Shown: positions 18,522 to 27,519 of the stretch, one piece after another | Layout: each line of letters begins with the position of its first letter | Numbering within the stretch: position 1 is the first letter of the stretch | DNA from: a candidate division BRC1 bacterium HGW-BRC1-1 | GTDB taxonomy: Bacteria > Sumerlaeota > Sumerlaeia > Sumerlaeales > Sumerlaeaceae | DNA length: 64,000 bases | Direction: 5' to 3' | Assembly: GCA_002842095.1 (NCBI GenBank) | Contig: PHCB01000007.1 | Span: 186,001-250,000, forward strand | The notes under the pieces: generated by a model | The model's database searches: none | What the model was told of the DNA's origin: nothing | Seen by the model: the letters and a program-made list of their open reading frames with translations, nothing else | Made by a program: the position numbers and the translations under genes

Positions 18522-21445
18522 GACACTTTTTTGGACGAGCGAGGTTTGCGGGGTGTGGATGTACGCTTGGGCTTTTTGGGCACCGGGGTAGGGGCAGATT
18601 CGCCATCGAGCCCACGCAAATACCGCCCCGTTTCCGAGGCGTCGCAGGCTGCGACTTCGGCGGGAGTGCCCTCGGCGACCACGAGTCCGCCGGCTTCTCC
18701 GCCTTCGGGGCCGAGGTCGATTATGTGATCGGCGTTTTTGATCACATCGAGATTATGTTCGATCACGATGACGGTGTTGCCCTGATTGACCAGTGCCTGC
18801 AGCACATCCAGCAATTTGCGAATGTCCTCGAAATGCAGTCCGGTCGTCGGCTCGTCGAGGATGTAAACCGTGCGTCCGGTTCCGCGCCGCGATAGTTCCT
18901 TGGCCAGCTTCACGCGCTGGGCTTCCCCACCGCTGAGGGTGGTCGCGCTCTGCCCCAGTGTGATGTAGCCCAGCCCCACCTCGCGAAGCGTGGTTAGCTT
19001 GCGTGCGATTGACGGGACGGCGCTGAAAAACTCGGCGGCTTCCTCCACGGTCATTTCCAACACATCGGCGATGGAACGGCCCTTGTAGAGGATTTCGAGG
19101 GTCTCTCGGTTATAGCGGCGGCCTCCACAAATCTGGCACTCGACGTAAACGTTGGGGAGGAAGTGCATCTCGACCTTGCAAAGTCCGTCGCCGCCGCAGG
19201 CTTCGCATCGTCCGCTCTTCACGTTGAAACTGAAACGCCCGGGTTTGTAGCCCCGCACTTGCGACTCTGGCAACATCGCGAACAGGTCGCGGATCGCGCC
19301 GAACACACCCACATAAGTGGCCGGATTACTGCGCGGTGTACGACCGATGGGAGCCTGGTCCACATCTACGACTTTGTCGATGAGTTCGATTCCCTCGATG
19401 CCGGCGTGGGCTCCGGGGCGGTATGCGCTGCGGAAAATTTGGTTACTGAGGGCGCGAAAAAGAATGTCGTTCACCAGCGTGCTTTTGCCGCTACCGCTGA
19501 CGCCCGTCACGCAGGTGAACAGGCCGAGAGGGAAAGCCACGTCGAGGTTGTGCAGGTTGTGTTCGGTCGCGCCGCGCACAACCAACTGGCGGGCGGTGTC
19601 GCGCGGCCGCAAAGACGCGGGCGGCTCGATGCGTTCGGCGCCGCTGAGATAGCGACCGGTGATAGATTCGGGATTGGCGGCCAGTTCCTCGGGGCGACCT
19701 TCCGCAACCACATGCCCCCCGTGGACGCCGGCCCCAGGGCCGAGGTCGACCACGTAGTCGGCGTTGCGGATGGTGGCCTCGTCGTGCTCCACCACGATGA
19801 CGGTGTTGCCGAGATCGCGCAGCTTGCGCAACGTTGCCAGCAGGCGGTGGTTGTCGCGCTGGTGCAGGCCGATGCTCGGTTCGTCGAGCACGTACAGGAC
19901 GCCGGTCAACTGGCTGCCGATCTGCGTGGCCAGGCGGATGCGCTGCGCTTCGCCACCGCTGAGTGTGCCCGCGTGACGGTTGAGGGTGAGGTAGCCGAGC
20001 CCCACGTCGTTGAGAAATCCGAGGCGGTCGCGCACTTCCTTCATGAGCTGCGCGGAGATTTGTTTTTCACGCTCGGTCAGTTGCCAATGGTCCATCTCGC
20101 GCAACATGCCCTCGGCGGTGTCAGCGCATAATTCGCTGATGTTTTTCTCGCCGATGCGAACCGCCCGCGCGGCGGGTTTTAAGCGCTGGCCGTTGCAGTC
20201 CGGACATGGCAGTTCGCGTACAAACTGTTCGAGGTCCTGCGCCTCGTCCTCCGCCAGTCGCCTGCGCACCCGTGGTGCCATTCCCTCCCACGGCATGGAG
20301 TTGGCCCATTCATTTCCGCTTTTTGTTTTTAGCTTCGTGGAAAATTTCTCCGCGCCGCTGCCGTGGATGACCAGCTTTCGGGCGGCGGCGGGAAGTTTGC
20401 TGAAGGGCGTGTCGAGGCTGAACTTGTGCTTCTTCGCCATGGCTTCCAGCAGCAGGCGTTCGGCGTTGCCGTGGGAGGCCGAGTGATCGCCGTGCAGTTC
20501 GGTGGCCTCGGTCCATTTGAGCAACGCACCTTCTTTGATACTGAGGGAGGGGTCGGGGATCAGCTTGCTCTCGTCCACTTCCAGACTCGTTCCCAAGCCC
20601 TCGCACGTCTGGCACCAGCCATAGCGCGAGTTGAAGCTGAAGAGGCGGTGGGTGATTTCCTCGATGGAAATGCCGCAGGAGGGACAGGCAAATTTCTGGC
20701 TGAAGAGGCGCACGACTCCATCCGCCGGGGTTTCAACTTCCACAAGTCCGTCCGCTTTTTGGAGGGCCAGTTCCACGCTGTCGAGAAGGCGTCCGCGCAG
20801 GTTTTCGTTGGCGGTGAGTCGATCGATGACAATGGAAATATCGTGCTTGTGGGACTTGAGAAGTTTCGGCGGATTGTCGAGCTCGACAATCTCGCCGTCC
20901 ACGCGGGCGCGAACGAAACCCTGCCGCAGCGCATCGTCGAATTCCTTTTGGTACGTGCCCTTGCGACCGCGCACGATGGGTGCCATGACGTGGAACCGGG
21001 TTCCGGCGGGCCACGAGAGGATGGTATCCACGATTTTCTGTACGCTCTGTTTTTCCACAGGCTGGTCGCAACGGGGGCAGTGGGGGTGACCGATGTTGGC
21101 GTACATCACACGGAGGAAGTCGTAAATTTCTGTGACGGTGCCGACGGTGCTTCGTGGGTTGCGGCTGACGGTTTTCTGCTCGATGGAAATAGCGGGGGAC
21201 AGGCCGTCGATCAGTTCCACCTTGGGCTTGTGGAGCTGCTCAAGAAACTGGCGCGCGTAGGACGACAGCGACTCCACGTAACGGCGCTGACCCTCGGCGT
21301 AAATCGTGTCGAAGGCCAGCGATGACTTGCCGCTGCCGCTCAGGCCGGTGATGACGGTGAGGCTATCGCGCGGGATGGTCACATCAACATGGCGCAAATT
21401 GTGTTCTGATGCGCCGCGTACGGTGATGAAGTTGATGGTCGCCAT
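18518..21445 (-). CDS. uvrA: Excinuclease ABC subunit A
   Basis: Damage-sensing ATPase of nucleotide excision repair, 975 residues. Two ABC modules are seen: N-terminal Walker A GLSGSGKSSLAFDT near residue 35, and C-terminal GVSGSGKSTLVND. Signatures LSGGEAQRIRLA and LSGGEAQRVKLA and Walker B VLDEPSIGLH and ILDEPTTGLH are present. Zinc-binding cysteines occur in CPSCGISIEE with CQTCEGLG, and CEACGGDG with CQICGGRRYN. ATG 21445 (MATINFITVRGA) is the family start; the ORF's upstream extension is not conserved-looking. A Lys/Pro/Ser-rich tail ends the protein. It overlaps the CPBP protease gene. Confidence 0.96.
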   Translation of the reverse strand: MATINFITVRGASEHNLRHVDVTIPRDSLTVITGLSGSGKSSLAFDTIYAEGQRRYVESLSSYARQFLEQLHKPKVELIDGLSPAISIEQKTVSRNPRSTVGTVTEIYDFLRVMYANIGHPHCPRCDQPVEKQSVQKIVDTILSWPAGTRFHVMAPIVRGRKGTYQKEFDDALRQGFVRARVDGEIVELDNPPKLLKSHKHDISIVIDRLTANENLRGRLLDSVELALQKADGLVEVETPADGVVRLFSQKFACPSCGISIEEITHRLFSFNSRYGWCQTCEGLGTSLEVDESKLIPDPSLSIKEGALLKWTEATELHGDHSASHGNAERLLLEAMAKKHKFSLDTPFSKLPAAARKLVIHGSGAEKFSTKLKTKSGNEWANSMPWEGMAPRVRRRLAEDEAQDLEQFVRELPCPDCNGQRLKPAARAVRIGEKNISELCADTAEGMLREMDHWQLTEREKQISAQLMKEVRDRLGFLNDVGLGYLTLNRHAGTLSGGEAQRIRLATQIGSQLTGVLYVLDEPSIGLHQRDNHRLLATLRKLRDLGNTVIVVEHDEATIRNADYVVDLGPGAGVHGGHVVAEGRPEELAANPESITGRYLSGAERIEPPASLRPRDTARQLVVRGATEHNLHNLDVAFPLGLFTCVTGVSGSGKSTLVNDILFRALSNQIFRSAYRPGAHAGIEGIELIDKVVDVDQAPIGRTPRSNPATYVGVFGAIRDLFAMLPESQVRGYKPGRFSFNVKSGRCEACGGDGLCKVEMHFLPNVYVECQICGGRRYNRETLEILYKGRSIADVLEMTVEEAAEFFSAVPSIARKLTTLREVGLGYITLGQSATTLSGGEAQRVKLAKELSRRGTGRTVYILDEPTTGLHFEDIRKLLDVLQALVNQGNTVIVIEHNLDVIKNADHIIDLGPEGGEAGGLVVAEGTPAEVAACDASETGRYLRGLDGESAPTPVPKKPKRTSTPRKPRSSKKVS

Positions 21446-21551
21446 GGGAATCAGGGTGCAATTACATCGCGCGGGGCGGATATTTGATGTCGCGCGGCAT
21501 GATGGCGAGCGAAGGCGCAGGCATTCTGTTCGCACTTGCAGTCGCGCCGCT

Positions 21552-22370
21552 ATGGCCCTCATTTATCGCGTCATGGCCATCTCACCCCAAGTTCGCAAAT
21601 TGCTCGTACAAGCCCTCGCTATTCGCAAGTCTGAGGTCCCGATCCATCGCGTGGTGGATATCCTCGCCACGCCCGATGGCGACGTGAGCGAAGCGCTGAA
21701 TCGGTTCCATGACATCACCGAGCCGGAGCTTCGCCGCTCGCTGCATTTCACCGCCGAGCTTTTGCGCGAACTGGAGCGAGAGGCCGGACTGACGCCAGCG
21801 TGGGAGCCGGACTGCGGCAAGGCACCCACGGATGGGGCTGCGCCTAAATCAGGCAGCAAAACTTCGACCGCTGCAAAGCCTGCGAAGCGCAAAAGCAAAT
21901 TCTCGCCCGAGGATCTGAAACCCTTTGAGGATGACGCCTCACGGGGGATGGTTGAAACCGCGAAGGCGTTCGTCGACGGCGCCAGCAAAGGCAACCCCGG
22001 TCCGGCTGGAATCGGCGCGGTCCTGTTCACCATGGACGAACGCAAGATCGCGCAACTGTCGGCCTCCATCGGCGTGGCCACCAACAACATTGCCGAGTAC
22101 ACGGCCCTCATCGAGTGCCTGAAAATGGCGCGGCGCATGGAAGTTCAGGCGCTCTTCGTGCTCAGCGATAGCGAGTTGATGGTGAAGCAGATGAACGGCA
22201 TTTATAAGATCAAGAATGTCGATATCCTGATAAAAGTTCGTGAGGCAAAGGAACTGACCCGCAGTTTCAAGCGATTCACCATCAGTCACATCGGACGCGA
22301 ACACAACGTGCTGGCCGATGCGCTGAGCACGGAAAAGATTCCTGTTCCATCAAAAGACACAACATACTGA
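21552..22370 (+). CDS. RNase H-like protein with an uncharacterised N-terminal domain
   Basis: The C-terminal 130 residues form an RNase HI fold of the RVT_3/ribonuclease HI-like type: VDGASKGNPGPAGIGAV near residue 140, NIAEYTALIECL, LSDSELMVKQMNG and HIGREHNVLADALS, keeping the four acidic positions. The first 110 residues (MAISPQVRKLLVQALAIRK, a helical segment with TPDGDVSEALNRF) are not recognised and are joined by a Lys/Ala-rich linker. It probably hydrolyses RNA in RNA-DNA hybrids. The start could be ATG 21552 or 21573; neither has a clear ribosome-binding site. It is divergent from uvrA. Confidence 0.85.
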   Translation: MALIYRVMAISPQVRKLLVQALAIRKSEVPIHRVVDILATPDGDVSEALNRFHDITEPELRRSLHFTAELLRELEREAGLTPAWEPDCGKAPTDGAAPKSGSKTSTAAKPAKRKSKFSPEDLKPFEDDASRGMVETAKAFVDGASKGNPGPAGIGAVLFTMDERKIAQLSASIGVATNNIAEYTALIECLKMARRMEVQALFVLSDSELMVKQMNGIYKIKNVDILIKVREAKELTRSFKRFTISHIGREHNVLADALSTEKIPVPSKDTTY

Positions 22371-22383
22371 GGTTTTTTCTATC

Positions 22384-23478
22384 ATGAGTTCATTTGCAGA
22401 TCTGCTTGGCGGCCTTGCTACTCCGCGCAATTATCGCAGTCGCCGGTTTTCGAGTTACGACACCACGGGGGCCAACCGCGATTGGGTGGTGGTGCCCGCC
22501 GGCGAGAAGAAGGCGCTGGCTCAAATCGACGGGCCGGGTATCATCAAACACATCTGGATGACGGTCAACTGCACCGATCCCCTGTGGCCCCGCGCGCTGG
22601 TGCTGCGGGCCTATTGGGACGGCGAAGAATCGCCCAGCATCGAGGCGCCCATCGGCGATTTTTTTGGTGTGGGCCACGGCAAGGTTGCCAACTACATGTC
22701 GCTGCCCATGAACATGGTTTCCGGTGGCGCCACGCTTGACCGCAATCAGGCCGCCATGAACTGCTTCCTGCCCATGCCGTTTCGCAAAGGTGCGCGCATC
22801 GAGGTTGAGAACCAGTCGGGCAGCGAAGTGCAGGCGTTGTATTACTACATCGATTACGAAGAGCACGACTCGTTGCCCGAGGACACCCTGACGCTGCACG
22901 CCTGGTGGAATCGTGAAAATCTGACGCAGGGCATGACCCGCTTCGATCAGGATTATGACGAGTTGTTTGTGAAGACATGCAACATCACGGGCGAGGGTAA
23001 TTACGATGTGGTGAAGGCGACGGGGCGCGGGCATTACATCGGGTGCACACTTCACATCCGCAACGTGCAGTATAACAACACCGTGCACACGTGGTTCGGC
23101 GAGGGCGACGACATGATCTTCGTGGACGGCGAGGCGTGGCCGCCGGCACTGCATGGCACGGGCACCGAAGATTATTTCTGCGCTGCATGGGGATTTCCGT
23201 CGGGTGCCTACGACGGACCATTCCATGGAATCTCGCTGGCCGGAAACAAGGAAGACTGGAGCGGCGAGTGGAGCATGTATCGCTGGCATCTGGAAAGCCC
23301 GGTGACTTTTACCAAGTCGATCCGCGTGACATTGGAGCATGGGCATGCGAACACGCGCTGGGATGATTGGAGCAGTGTGGGCTACTGGTATCAGGCCGAA
23401 CCGCACGCAGCTTTCGATTCGTTGCTACCCGAAGAAAAGCGGCGACCGCGCCCGAAGGGGCACTGGGAAAAACCGTGA
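22384..23478 (+). CDS. GH172 (DUF2961) family glycoside hydrolase
   Basis: 364-residue protein matching DUF2961, now CAZy family GH172, whose known members act on fructofuranosides and D-arabinofuranosides (for example difructose anhydride synthase and D-arabinanases). Visible family stretches are RSRRFSSYDTTGANRDW at the start, IDGPGIIKHIWMTV, LRAYWDGEE, IGDFFGVGHG, and GTGTEDYFCAAWGFP. It has no signal peptide, so it would act inside the cell on imported sugars. It starts 13 bp after the RNase H-like gene. The precise substrate is not deducible. Confidence 0.88.
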   Translation: MSSFADLLGGLATPRNYRSRRFSSYDTTGANRDWVVVPAGEKKALAQIDGPGIIKHIWMTVNCTDPLWPRALVLRAYWDGEESPSIEAPIGDFFGVGHGKVANYMSLPMNMVSGGATLDRNQAAMNCFLPMPFRKGARIEVENQSGSEVQALYYYIDYEEHDSLPEDTLTLHAWWNRENLTQGMTRFDQDYDELFVKTCNITGEGNYDVVKATGRGHYIGCTLHIRNVQYNNTVHTWFGEGDDMIFVDGEAWPPALHGTGTEDYFCAAWGFPSGAYDGPFHGISLAGNKEDWSGEWSMYRWHLESPVTFTKSIRVTLEHGHANTRWDDWSSVGYWYQAEPHAAFDSLLPEEKRRPRPKGHWEKP

Positions 23479-23515
23479 GAGGGCGGAGTCTCGAAACGTT
23501 GCAGAGGCCTGAGCG

Positions 23516-24472
23516 ATGATTCTTTCCTTGGGGCCGCTGCTGGTGGTGTGTCCATCGCCGGCGTTGCAGCGGCGCGTGGTAGTTGGTGAGTTTGTTTTGG
23601 GCGGTGTTAATCGTGCCGAACAGATCAGCACTTTCGCTTCGGGCAAGGGAGTGAATGCCGCGCGAGCCGTTGCGCGACTTGGCGGGAATGTGGAAACGTT
23701 GTTGGTATTGGGCGGTGTTACCGGTAGCCTGCTTCAGCAGGAGATGGAGGGCGAGGGGCTTGCAGTCATGGTGGCCCACTCGAATACCGCCACACGAATC
23801 TGTATGACGTTGATCGACTCGGCGACGGGCACCGCAACGGAGATTGTGGAAAACGTGGGTGGGGTTGAGCCGCAAACCGTAGAGGATTTCTTTAGTCTGA
23901 TCGAACAACGCATCTCGTCGGCGGGAGCAATACTTTGCACGGGCACCTTGCCGCAGGGATTTCCCACCGACACCTACGCACGTGTGGTGGCGATGGCGCG
24001 GCGGGCCGGGGATATCCCCGTGGTGGTGGATGCTCAGGGCGCGGTGATGCGCGAGGCGTGCCGGGCCGGGTGCGATGTAGCCAAGCCGAACTTGAGGGAA
24101 GCTTCAGCCATGCTGGGTCGGGATGTGAGTGGGACCGAAGCCTGCGAGGCTCTCATGCAATTGGGAGCGCGTGCCGCCGTGGTAACTAACGAAGCCGCTG
24201 AAGTGTTCGTCAGTGACTCGGACGGGGTGCGCGTATGCCGTCCGCCGTCGGTCGTTGTGAAAAATCCGGTGGGTGCGGGCGACACATTGGCGGGGGTTTT
24301 GACGGCGAACCTTGCGCACAAAATACTTCTGGACTCAGCGCTTGTGCTGGCCATTGGTGCGGCCGCTGCTGGCGTGGCGGGAGATGGTTATGGTCGCATC
24401 AACGCAGAAACCGCCCGCGACCTGGCCGAGGGCATTGATGCACCAAAAACCATTGAGACACAAAGCCTGTGA
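23516..24472 (+). CDS. PfkB-family hexose-phosphate kinase (1-phosphofructokinase-like)
   Basis: 318-residue ribokinase-fold enzyme. PfkB signature 1 is FASGKGVNAARAVARLGG; signature 2 is NPVGAGDTLAGVL with the catalytic Asp; KPNLREASAML is the tagatose/fructose-phosphate kinase-type element before it. The N-terminus (LLVVCPSPALQRRV) fits the FruK/LacC/PfkB subgroup rather than ribokinase or adenosine kinase. It probably phosphorylates a hexose phosphate with ATP. Its stop overlaps the start of the Rsm22-like gene (GTGA). Neighbouring GH172 makes fructose metabolism attractive, but this is inference. Confidence 0.85.
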   Translation: MILSLGPLLVVCPSPALQRRVVVGEFVLGGVNRAEQISTFASGKGVNAARAVARLGGNVETLLVLGGVTGSLLQQEMEGEGLAVMVAHSNTATRICMTLIDSATGTATEIVENVGGVEPQTVEDFFSLIEQRISSAGAILCTGTLPQGFPTDTYARVVAMARRAGDIPVVVDAQGAVMREACRAGCDVAKPNLREASAMLGRDVSGTEACEALMQLGARAAVVTNEAAEVFVSDSDGVRVCRPPSVVVKNPVGAGDTLAGVLTANLAHKILLDSALVLAIGAAAAGVAGDGYGRINAETARDLAEGIDAPKTIETQSL

Positions 24473-25527
24473 GCCTTCAAGACCTCGAAGCTGTCCTTGC
24501 CGCAGAGGCCGAATTATTTCCCACGAATGAATTGGCGCGTGCATCGCGTGAGGTGACCGAATCCTATCGTGAGGGATTACCCCTCGGGCGTGCGCCGCAG
24601 TTTTCGCCACTACACCTGACCGCCTATGCACAGGTGCGCATGCCCGCAACGGCCGCAGTGGGAGCGGCAGTGCTTCGGCGGTTTTTGGGTTCAATCGGTT
24701 CATCGACCGTGCGCTCCCATCTGGATCTTTTCTCCGGCCCGGGCACCATGCATTGGGCCGCAGCCAGCGTCCTGCCTCAGCCGCCGGAGCGAACAACTTT
24801 ACTGGAACAGGACGTGCGTTTCATCGCGCTGGGGAAACGTTTGTTCGAGGAAGGCGGAACGGCAACGTCCTCAAATATAACCTGGCAGCAAGCTCGCCTT
24901 CCCTCCGTTTCAACGTCTCTCGCCCCTCACGATCTGGTCACGCTTTCGTACGGACTGGGCGAACTGCCTCCGGCGGATCTTGATCCTGTAGTTCGCGCTG
25001 CGTGGCAACTCACGCATCACGCGCTTGTGCTCATCGAACCGGGGACGCCTCGCGGGTTCGGACTCATCGCGCGCGCGCGCGACCTGCTCATTGCCACTGG
25101 AGCGATTATTGTTGCGCCATGTCCGCATCAACAGAGTTGTCCCATGCTTGCCGCGCAGGGTGAGGGAGGGCAGAAATGGTGTCATTTTGCAGAGCGTCTC
25201 TCCCGCACGCGAAACCACCGGCGAATCAAGGGGGGGGCTGTCGGATTTGAAGACGAGAAGTACAGCTATCTGATTGCTTGCCGCCCGGTTTCGCCCAAGG
25301 AGTCTCTGCCCCCCGTGCAAGACCAGGGCGATATGCCCGCACCAGTTGCCCGCCTGGTGGGTCGCCCTCGTGTGCGCAATGCCGGAGTCGATCTTCCGCT
25401 ATGTATGCCGGATGGCACATTGGTCGATATGCTGGCGCTTCGCCGTGACAAGTCATTATTCCGACTTGCCAAATCCCTGCAATGGGGTGACGAAGTGCCT
25501 ATCATAAACCTCGACCATAAAAAGTGA
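24469..25527 (+). CDS. Rsm22/METTL17-like small ribosomal subunit methyltransferase family protein
   Basis: 352-residue protein of the Rsm22 family (PF09243), linked to small ribosomal subunit assembly in mitochondria and bacteria. A SAM-binding LDLFSGPGTMHWAAA segment is near residue 85. The diagnostic C-terminal block follows: VLIEPGTPRGFGLIARARD, APCPHQQSCPM, KWCHFAERLSRTR and GFEDEKYSYL. The cysteines in this block resemble those that bind an iron-sulfur cluster in METTL17. The start is GTG 24469, overlapping the kinase stop. Membership is clear; methylation activity is not proven for the family. Confidence 0.88.
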   Translation: MSLQDLEAVLAAEAELFPTNELARASREVTESYREGLPLGRAPQFSPLHLTAYAQVRMPATAAVGAAVLRRFLGSIGSSTVRSHLDLFSGPGTMHWAAASVLPQPPERTTLLEQDVRFIALGKRLFEEGGTATSSNITWQQARLPSVSTSLAPHDLVTLSYGLGELPPADLDPVVRAAWQLTHHALVLIEPGTPRGFGLIARARDLLIATGAIIVAPCPHQQSCPMLAAQGEGGQKWCHFAERLSRTRNHRRIKGGAVGFEDEKYSYLIACRPVSPKESLPPVQDQGDMPAPVARLVGRPRVRNAGVDLPLCMPDGTLVDMLALRRDKSLFRLAKSLQWGDEVPIINLDHKK

Positions 25528-25546
25528 GGCGGAGAGAGGCGCAGTC

Positions 25547-27019
25547 ATGAGGGGAATAGGCACAGCCGGACTTTTGTTTCTGGCGATTGCTTTAACGGGG
25601 TTGTGCGGCAATGCGACTGCGCAGACGGAAACCACATCCGGCGCGCGCTTGCGGGCCGTGTGGGCAAGCACGATGGGGCCCGGGATGGATTCGCCGCAGC
25701 AGATCCGGGCTCTCGTGGCATCTGCCCGCAAGGCTCATCTCAACACAATTGTGGCTCAGGTTCGTCATCGGGGCATAACCTATTTTAAATCCGACCTGGA
25801 ACCCCTGGCACCGTCGGTGCGCATTTTGCCCGATTTCGATCCCCTAGAATCTCTCCTGAAAGAAGCGCATGAGACCAGCAATCCGGCCGAACGTCTGAAG
25901 GTGTATGCGTGGTTCAACGTCTTCAGTATCGGAGGAATGCGCGAATCGGATCCCGAACTGAATGCCTCTGTCCGAAAATTATTTGATGAGGCTCGAACCC
26001 TTAACACCTCGGGTTCAAAGGTGGCCTTTCTCGATCCCGCCCTGCCAGAAGTGCAGGATCACCTTGTGGCGATGGTGGCGGAGTGTGTTGGTGGCTACGA
26101 TGTGGACGGCATCAATCTCGACTATGTGCGTTATCCCGATTACAGCGGTGGCTGGCATCCCCGGGCGATCGCGCGGTTCAACAAGCTGTATAAGCGCAGC
26201 GGGGTGCCTTCGCAAATAGACAAAGAATGGAACGAGTTTCGCCGCGACCAGATAACGTCCTTCGTGCGGCGATGCGCTGCTGTTGTGTGGGGCAAAAGAC
26301 CCGAGGCTTTGTTCACTATTAACGCTGTTGGTTATGGTGGACCCGGGGCGACTTGGGAGAAATCTGCACCGTACACGCAGGTCAACCAGGACTGGGCCGG
26401 TTGGGCGAAAGAGGGTTGTCTGGACGGGGTTTTGCGCATGGGTTATAAGCGCGATCACATGCCGGCCCACGCCAAACAATATCGTGATTGGGCCGACTTC
26501 TCCCTCGCGCTTCAACAGAGCGCTGACGGGCCCTTCGTGTCGCTGGGCATCGGCGGATATTTCAATGAACTGCCTGGGGTTCTGGCTCAGTACCGCGAGG
26601 CTGAGAATCGCGGGCTAGGCACGTCGATTTTCAGCTACAATCGCCCATTGGCTAATGCTGAGAAGGCCCATGAAACCTCCGAAGATTCGCCTTTGTGGGA
26701 ACAGCTCGGTCGCACGGTATTTGCACGGCGCGTTGCTGCCCCCGATAGCCGGTGGCGGGACAGGTTTGGTGTGGCGGCGGTGCGGGCGTTGCTTCCTGAC
26801 GGATCGCCTGCCGACGGGGTTGAGGTGAAACTTACAAACGCAGGTGGGTCGGCGACTTCCGTTGCTCGATCGCTGAAGGCGGATGTTTGCGGCTATGCGA
26901 TATTTTTCCGTCTTTCGCCGGGAGATTATCGCATCAGCGCGCCGGGCACCGATGCCGACGGCAAGACGGTGAAAGTTACCGCGCAGAAGGTGGCCTGCGT
27001 CGGCTGGCGGATCGAATAA
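25547..27019 (+). CDS. Secreted GHL10 (DUF187) glycosyl hydrolase-like protein, copy 2
   Basis: 490-residue exported protein with signal peptide (LLFLAIALTGLCGNATAQ). The barrel shows LRAVWASTMGPGM, HLNTIVAQVRHRG, VYAWFNVFSIGG, and VDGINLDYVRYPDYSGG, the equivalent of the acidic motif in the paralogue at 10149. Residues from about 400 form a small beta domain resembling a carboxypeptidase regulatory-like fold (LLPDGSPADGVEVKLTNAGG). The two paralogues are clearly diverged, so they probably have different glycan substrates. A GAGAG element lies upstream of ATG 25547. Confidence 0.87.
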   Translation: MRGIGTAGLLFLAIALTGLCGNATAQTETTSGARLRAVWASTMGPGMDSPQQIRALVASARKAHLNTIVAQVRHRGITYFKSDLEPLAPSVRILPDFDPLESLLKEAHETSNPAERLKVYAWFNVFSIGGMRESDPELNASVRKLFDEARTLNTSGSKVAFLDPALPEVQDHLVAMVAECVGGYDVDGINLDYVRYPDYSGGWHPRAIARFNKLYKRSGVPSQIDKEWNEFRRDQITSFVRRCAAVVWGKRPEALFTINAVGYGGPGATWEKSAPYTQVNQDWAGWAKEGCLDGVLRMGYKRDHMPAHAKQYRDWADFSLALQQSADGPFVSLGIGGYFNELPGVLAQYREAENRGLGTSIFSYNRPLANAEKAHETSEDSPLWEQLGRTVFARRVAAPDSRWRDRFGVAAVRALLPDGSPADGVEVKLTNAGGSATSVARSLKADVCGYAIFFRLSPGDYRISAPGTDADGKTVKVTAQKVACVGWRIE

Positions 27020-27052
27020 TCCAGCCGGATTCACATATTCCGCTGTGAGAAT

Positions 27053-27421
27053 ATGGGCCCTTCAAAGAAAATTCTGTTGGAGAACAACGCTGAACTGCTG
27101 GAGCGGGTGGCCAGTCGGTTTCGCGCGCTATCCGATCAGAATCGCCTGCGCATCATGCTGCGATTGAAAGCGGGCGAGTGCAGCGTGGGCCGCCTGGCCG
27201 ATGAGCTCGGCGTCCGCCAGCCGTCGGTCAGCAAGCATCTCTCCGTGTTGCGCCAGGCGGGCCTGGTGGATGTGCGCCACGAAGGTGCCGCCTCCATTTT
27301 CTTCGCCCGCGATGGCAGCATTTACGACATGTGCGAAATCGTCTGCGGCGGAGTCATGCGTCAGTTGGAGCAGGAGATGATCGCTCTGGGGATGGTGCCG
27401 GCAGGCAAAAGCCTTAACTGA
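27053..27421 (+). CDS. ArsR-family winged-helix transcriptional regulator
   Basis: 122-residue regulator with the ArsR/SmtB fold: LSDQNRLRIMLRLKAGECSVGRLADEL, recognition helix RQPSVSKHLSVLRQAGLV, and a wing with VRHEGAASIFF. It lacks the ELCVC metal site of arsenic ArsR proteins and has other isolated Cys residues (YDMCEIVCGG near 100), so the signal is unknown. Its stop codon directly abuts a copy of an interspersed repeat (27422-27452). It may regulate itself; the flanking genes point to no clear target. Confidence 0.88.
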   Translation: MGPSKKILLENNAELLERVASRFRALSDQNRLRIMLRLKAGECSVGRLADELGVRQPSVSKHLSVLRQAGLVDVRHEGAASIFFARDGSIYDMCEIVCGGVMRQLEQEMIALGMVPAGKSLN

Positions 27422-27452
27422 TCCGCAGATGGCGCAGATGGGCGCAGATTTT
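27422..27452. repeat. Interspersed GCAGAT-rich repeat, copy R1
   Basis: Tandem GCAGATG units that end in a T-run, directly after the ArsR-type stop codon. It resembles the 32-bp family near 39.3-40.1 kb (shared CCGCAGATGGCG start) but is more degenerate. In RNA it may also act as an exit signal because of its T-run. Confidence 0.55.
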
Positions 27453-27519
27453 TTTTCTAAATCCATATAGAAGGGGCAGACCTGTGTGCCTGCCCAACGC
27501 GCGGATATATTTTGTCGTT

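Noticed and set aside
27053-27421. Second arsenic regulator
   Set aside because: The protein has the ArsR fold but lacks the ELCVC arsenite site and has no ars genes nearby.
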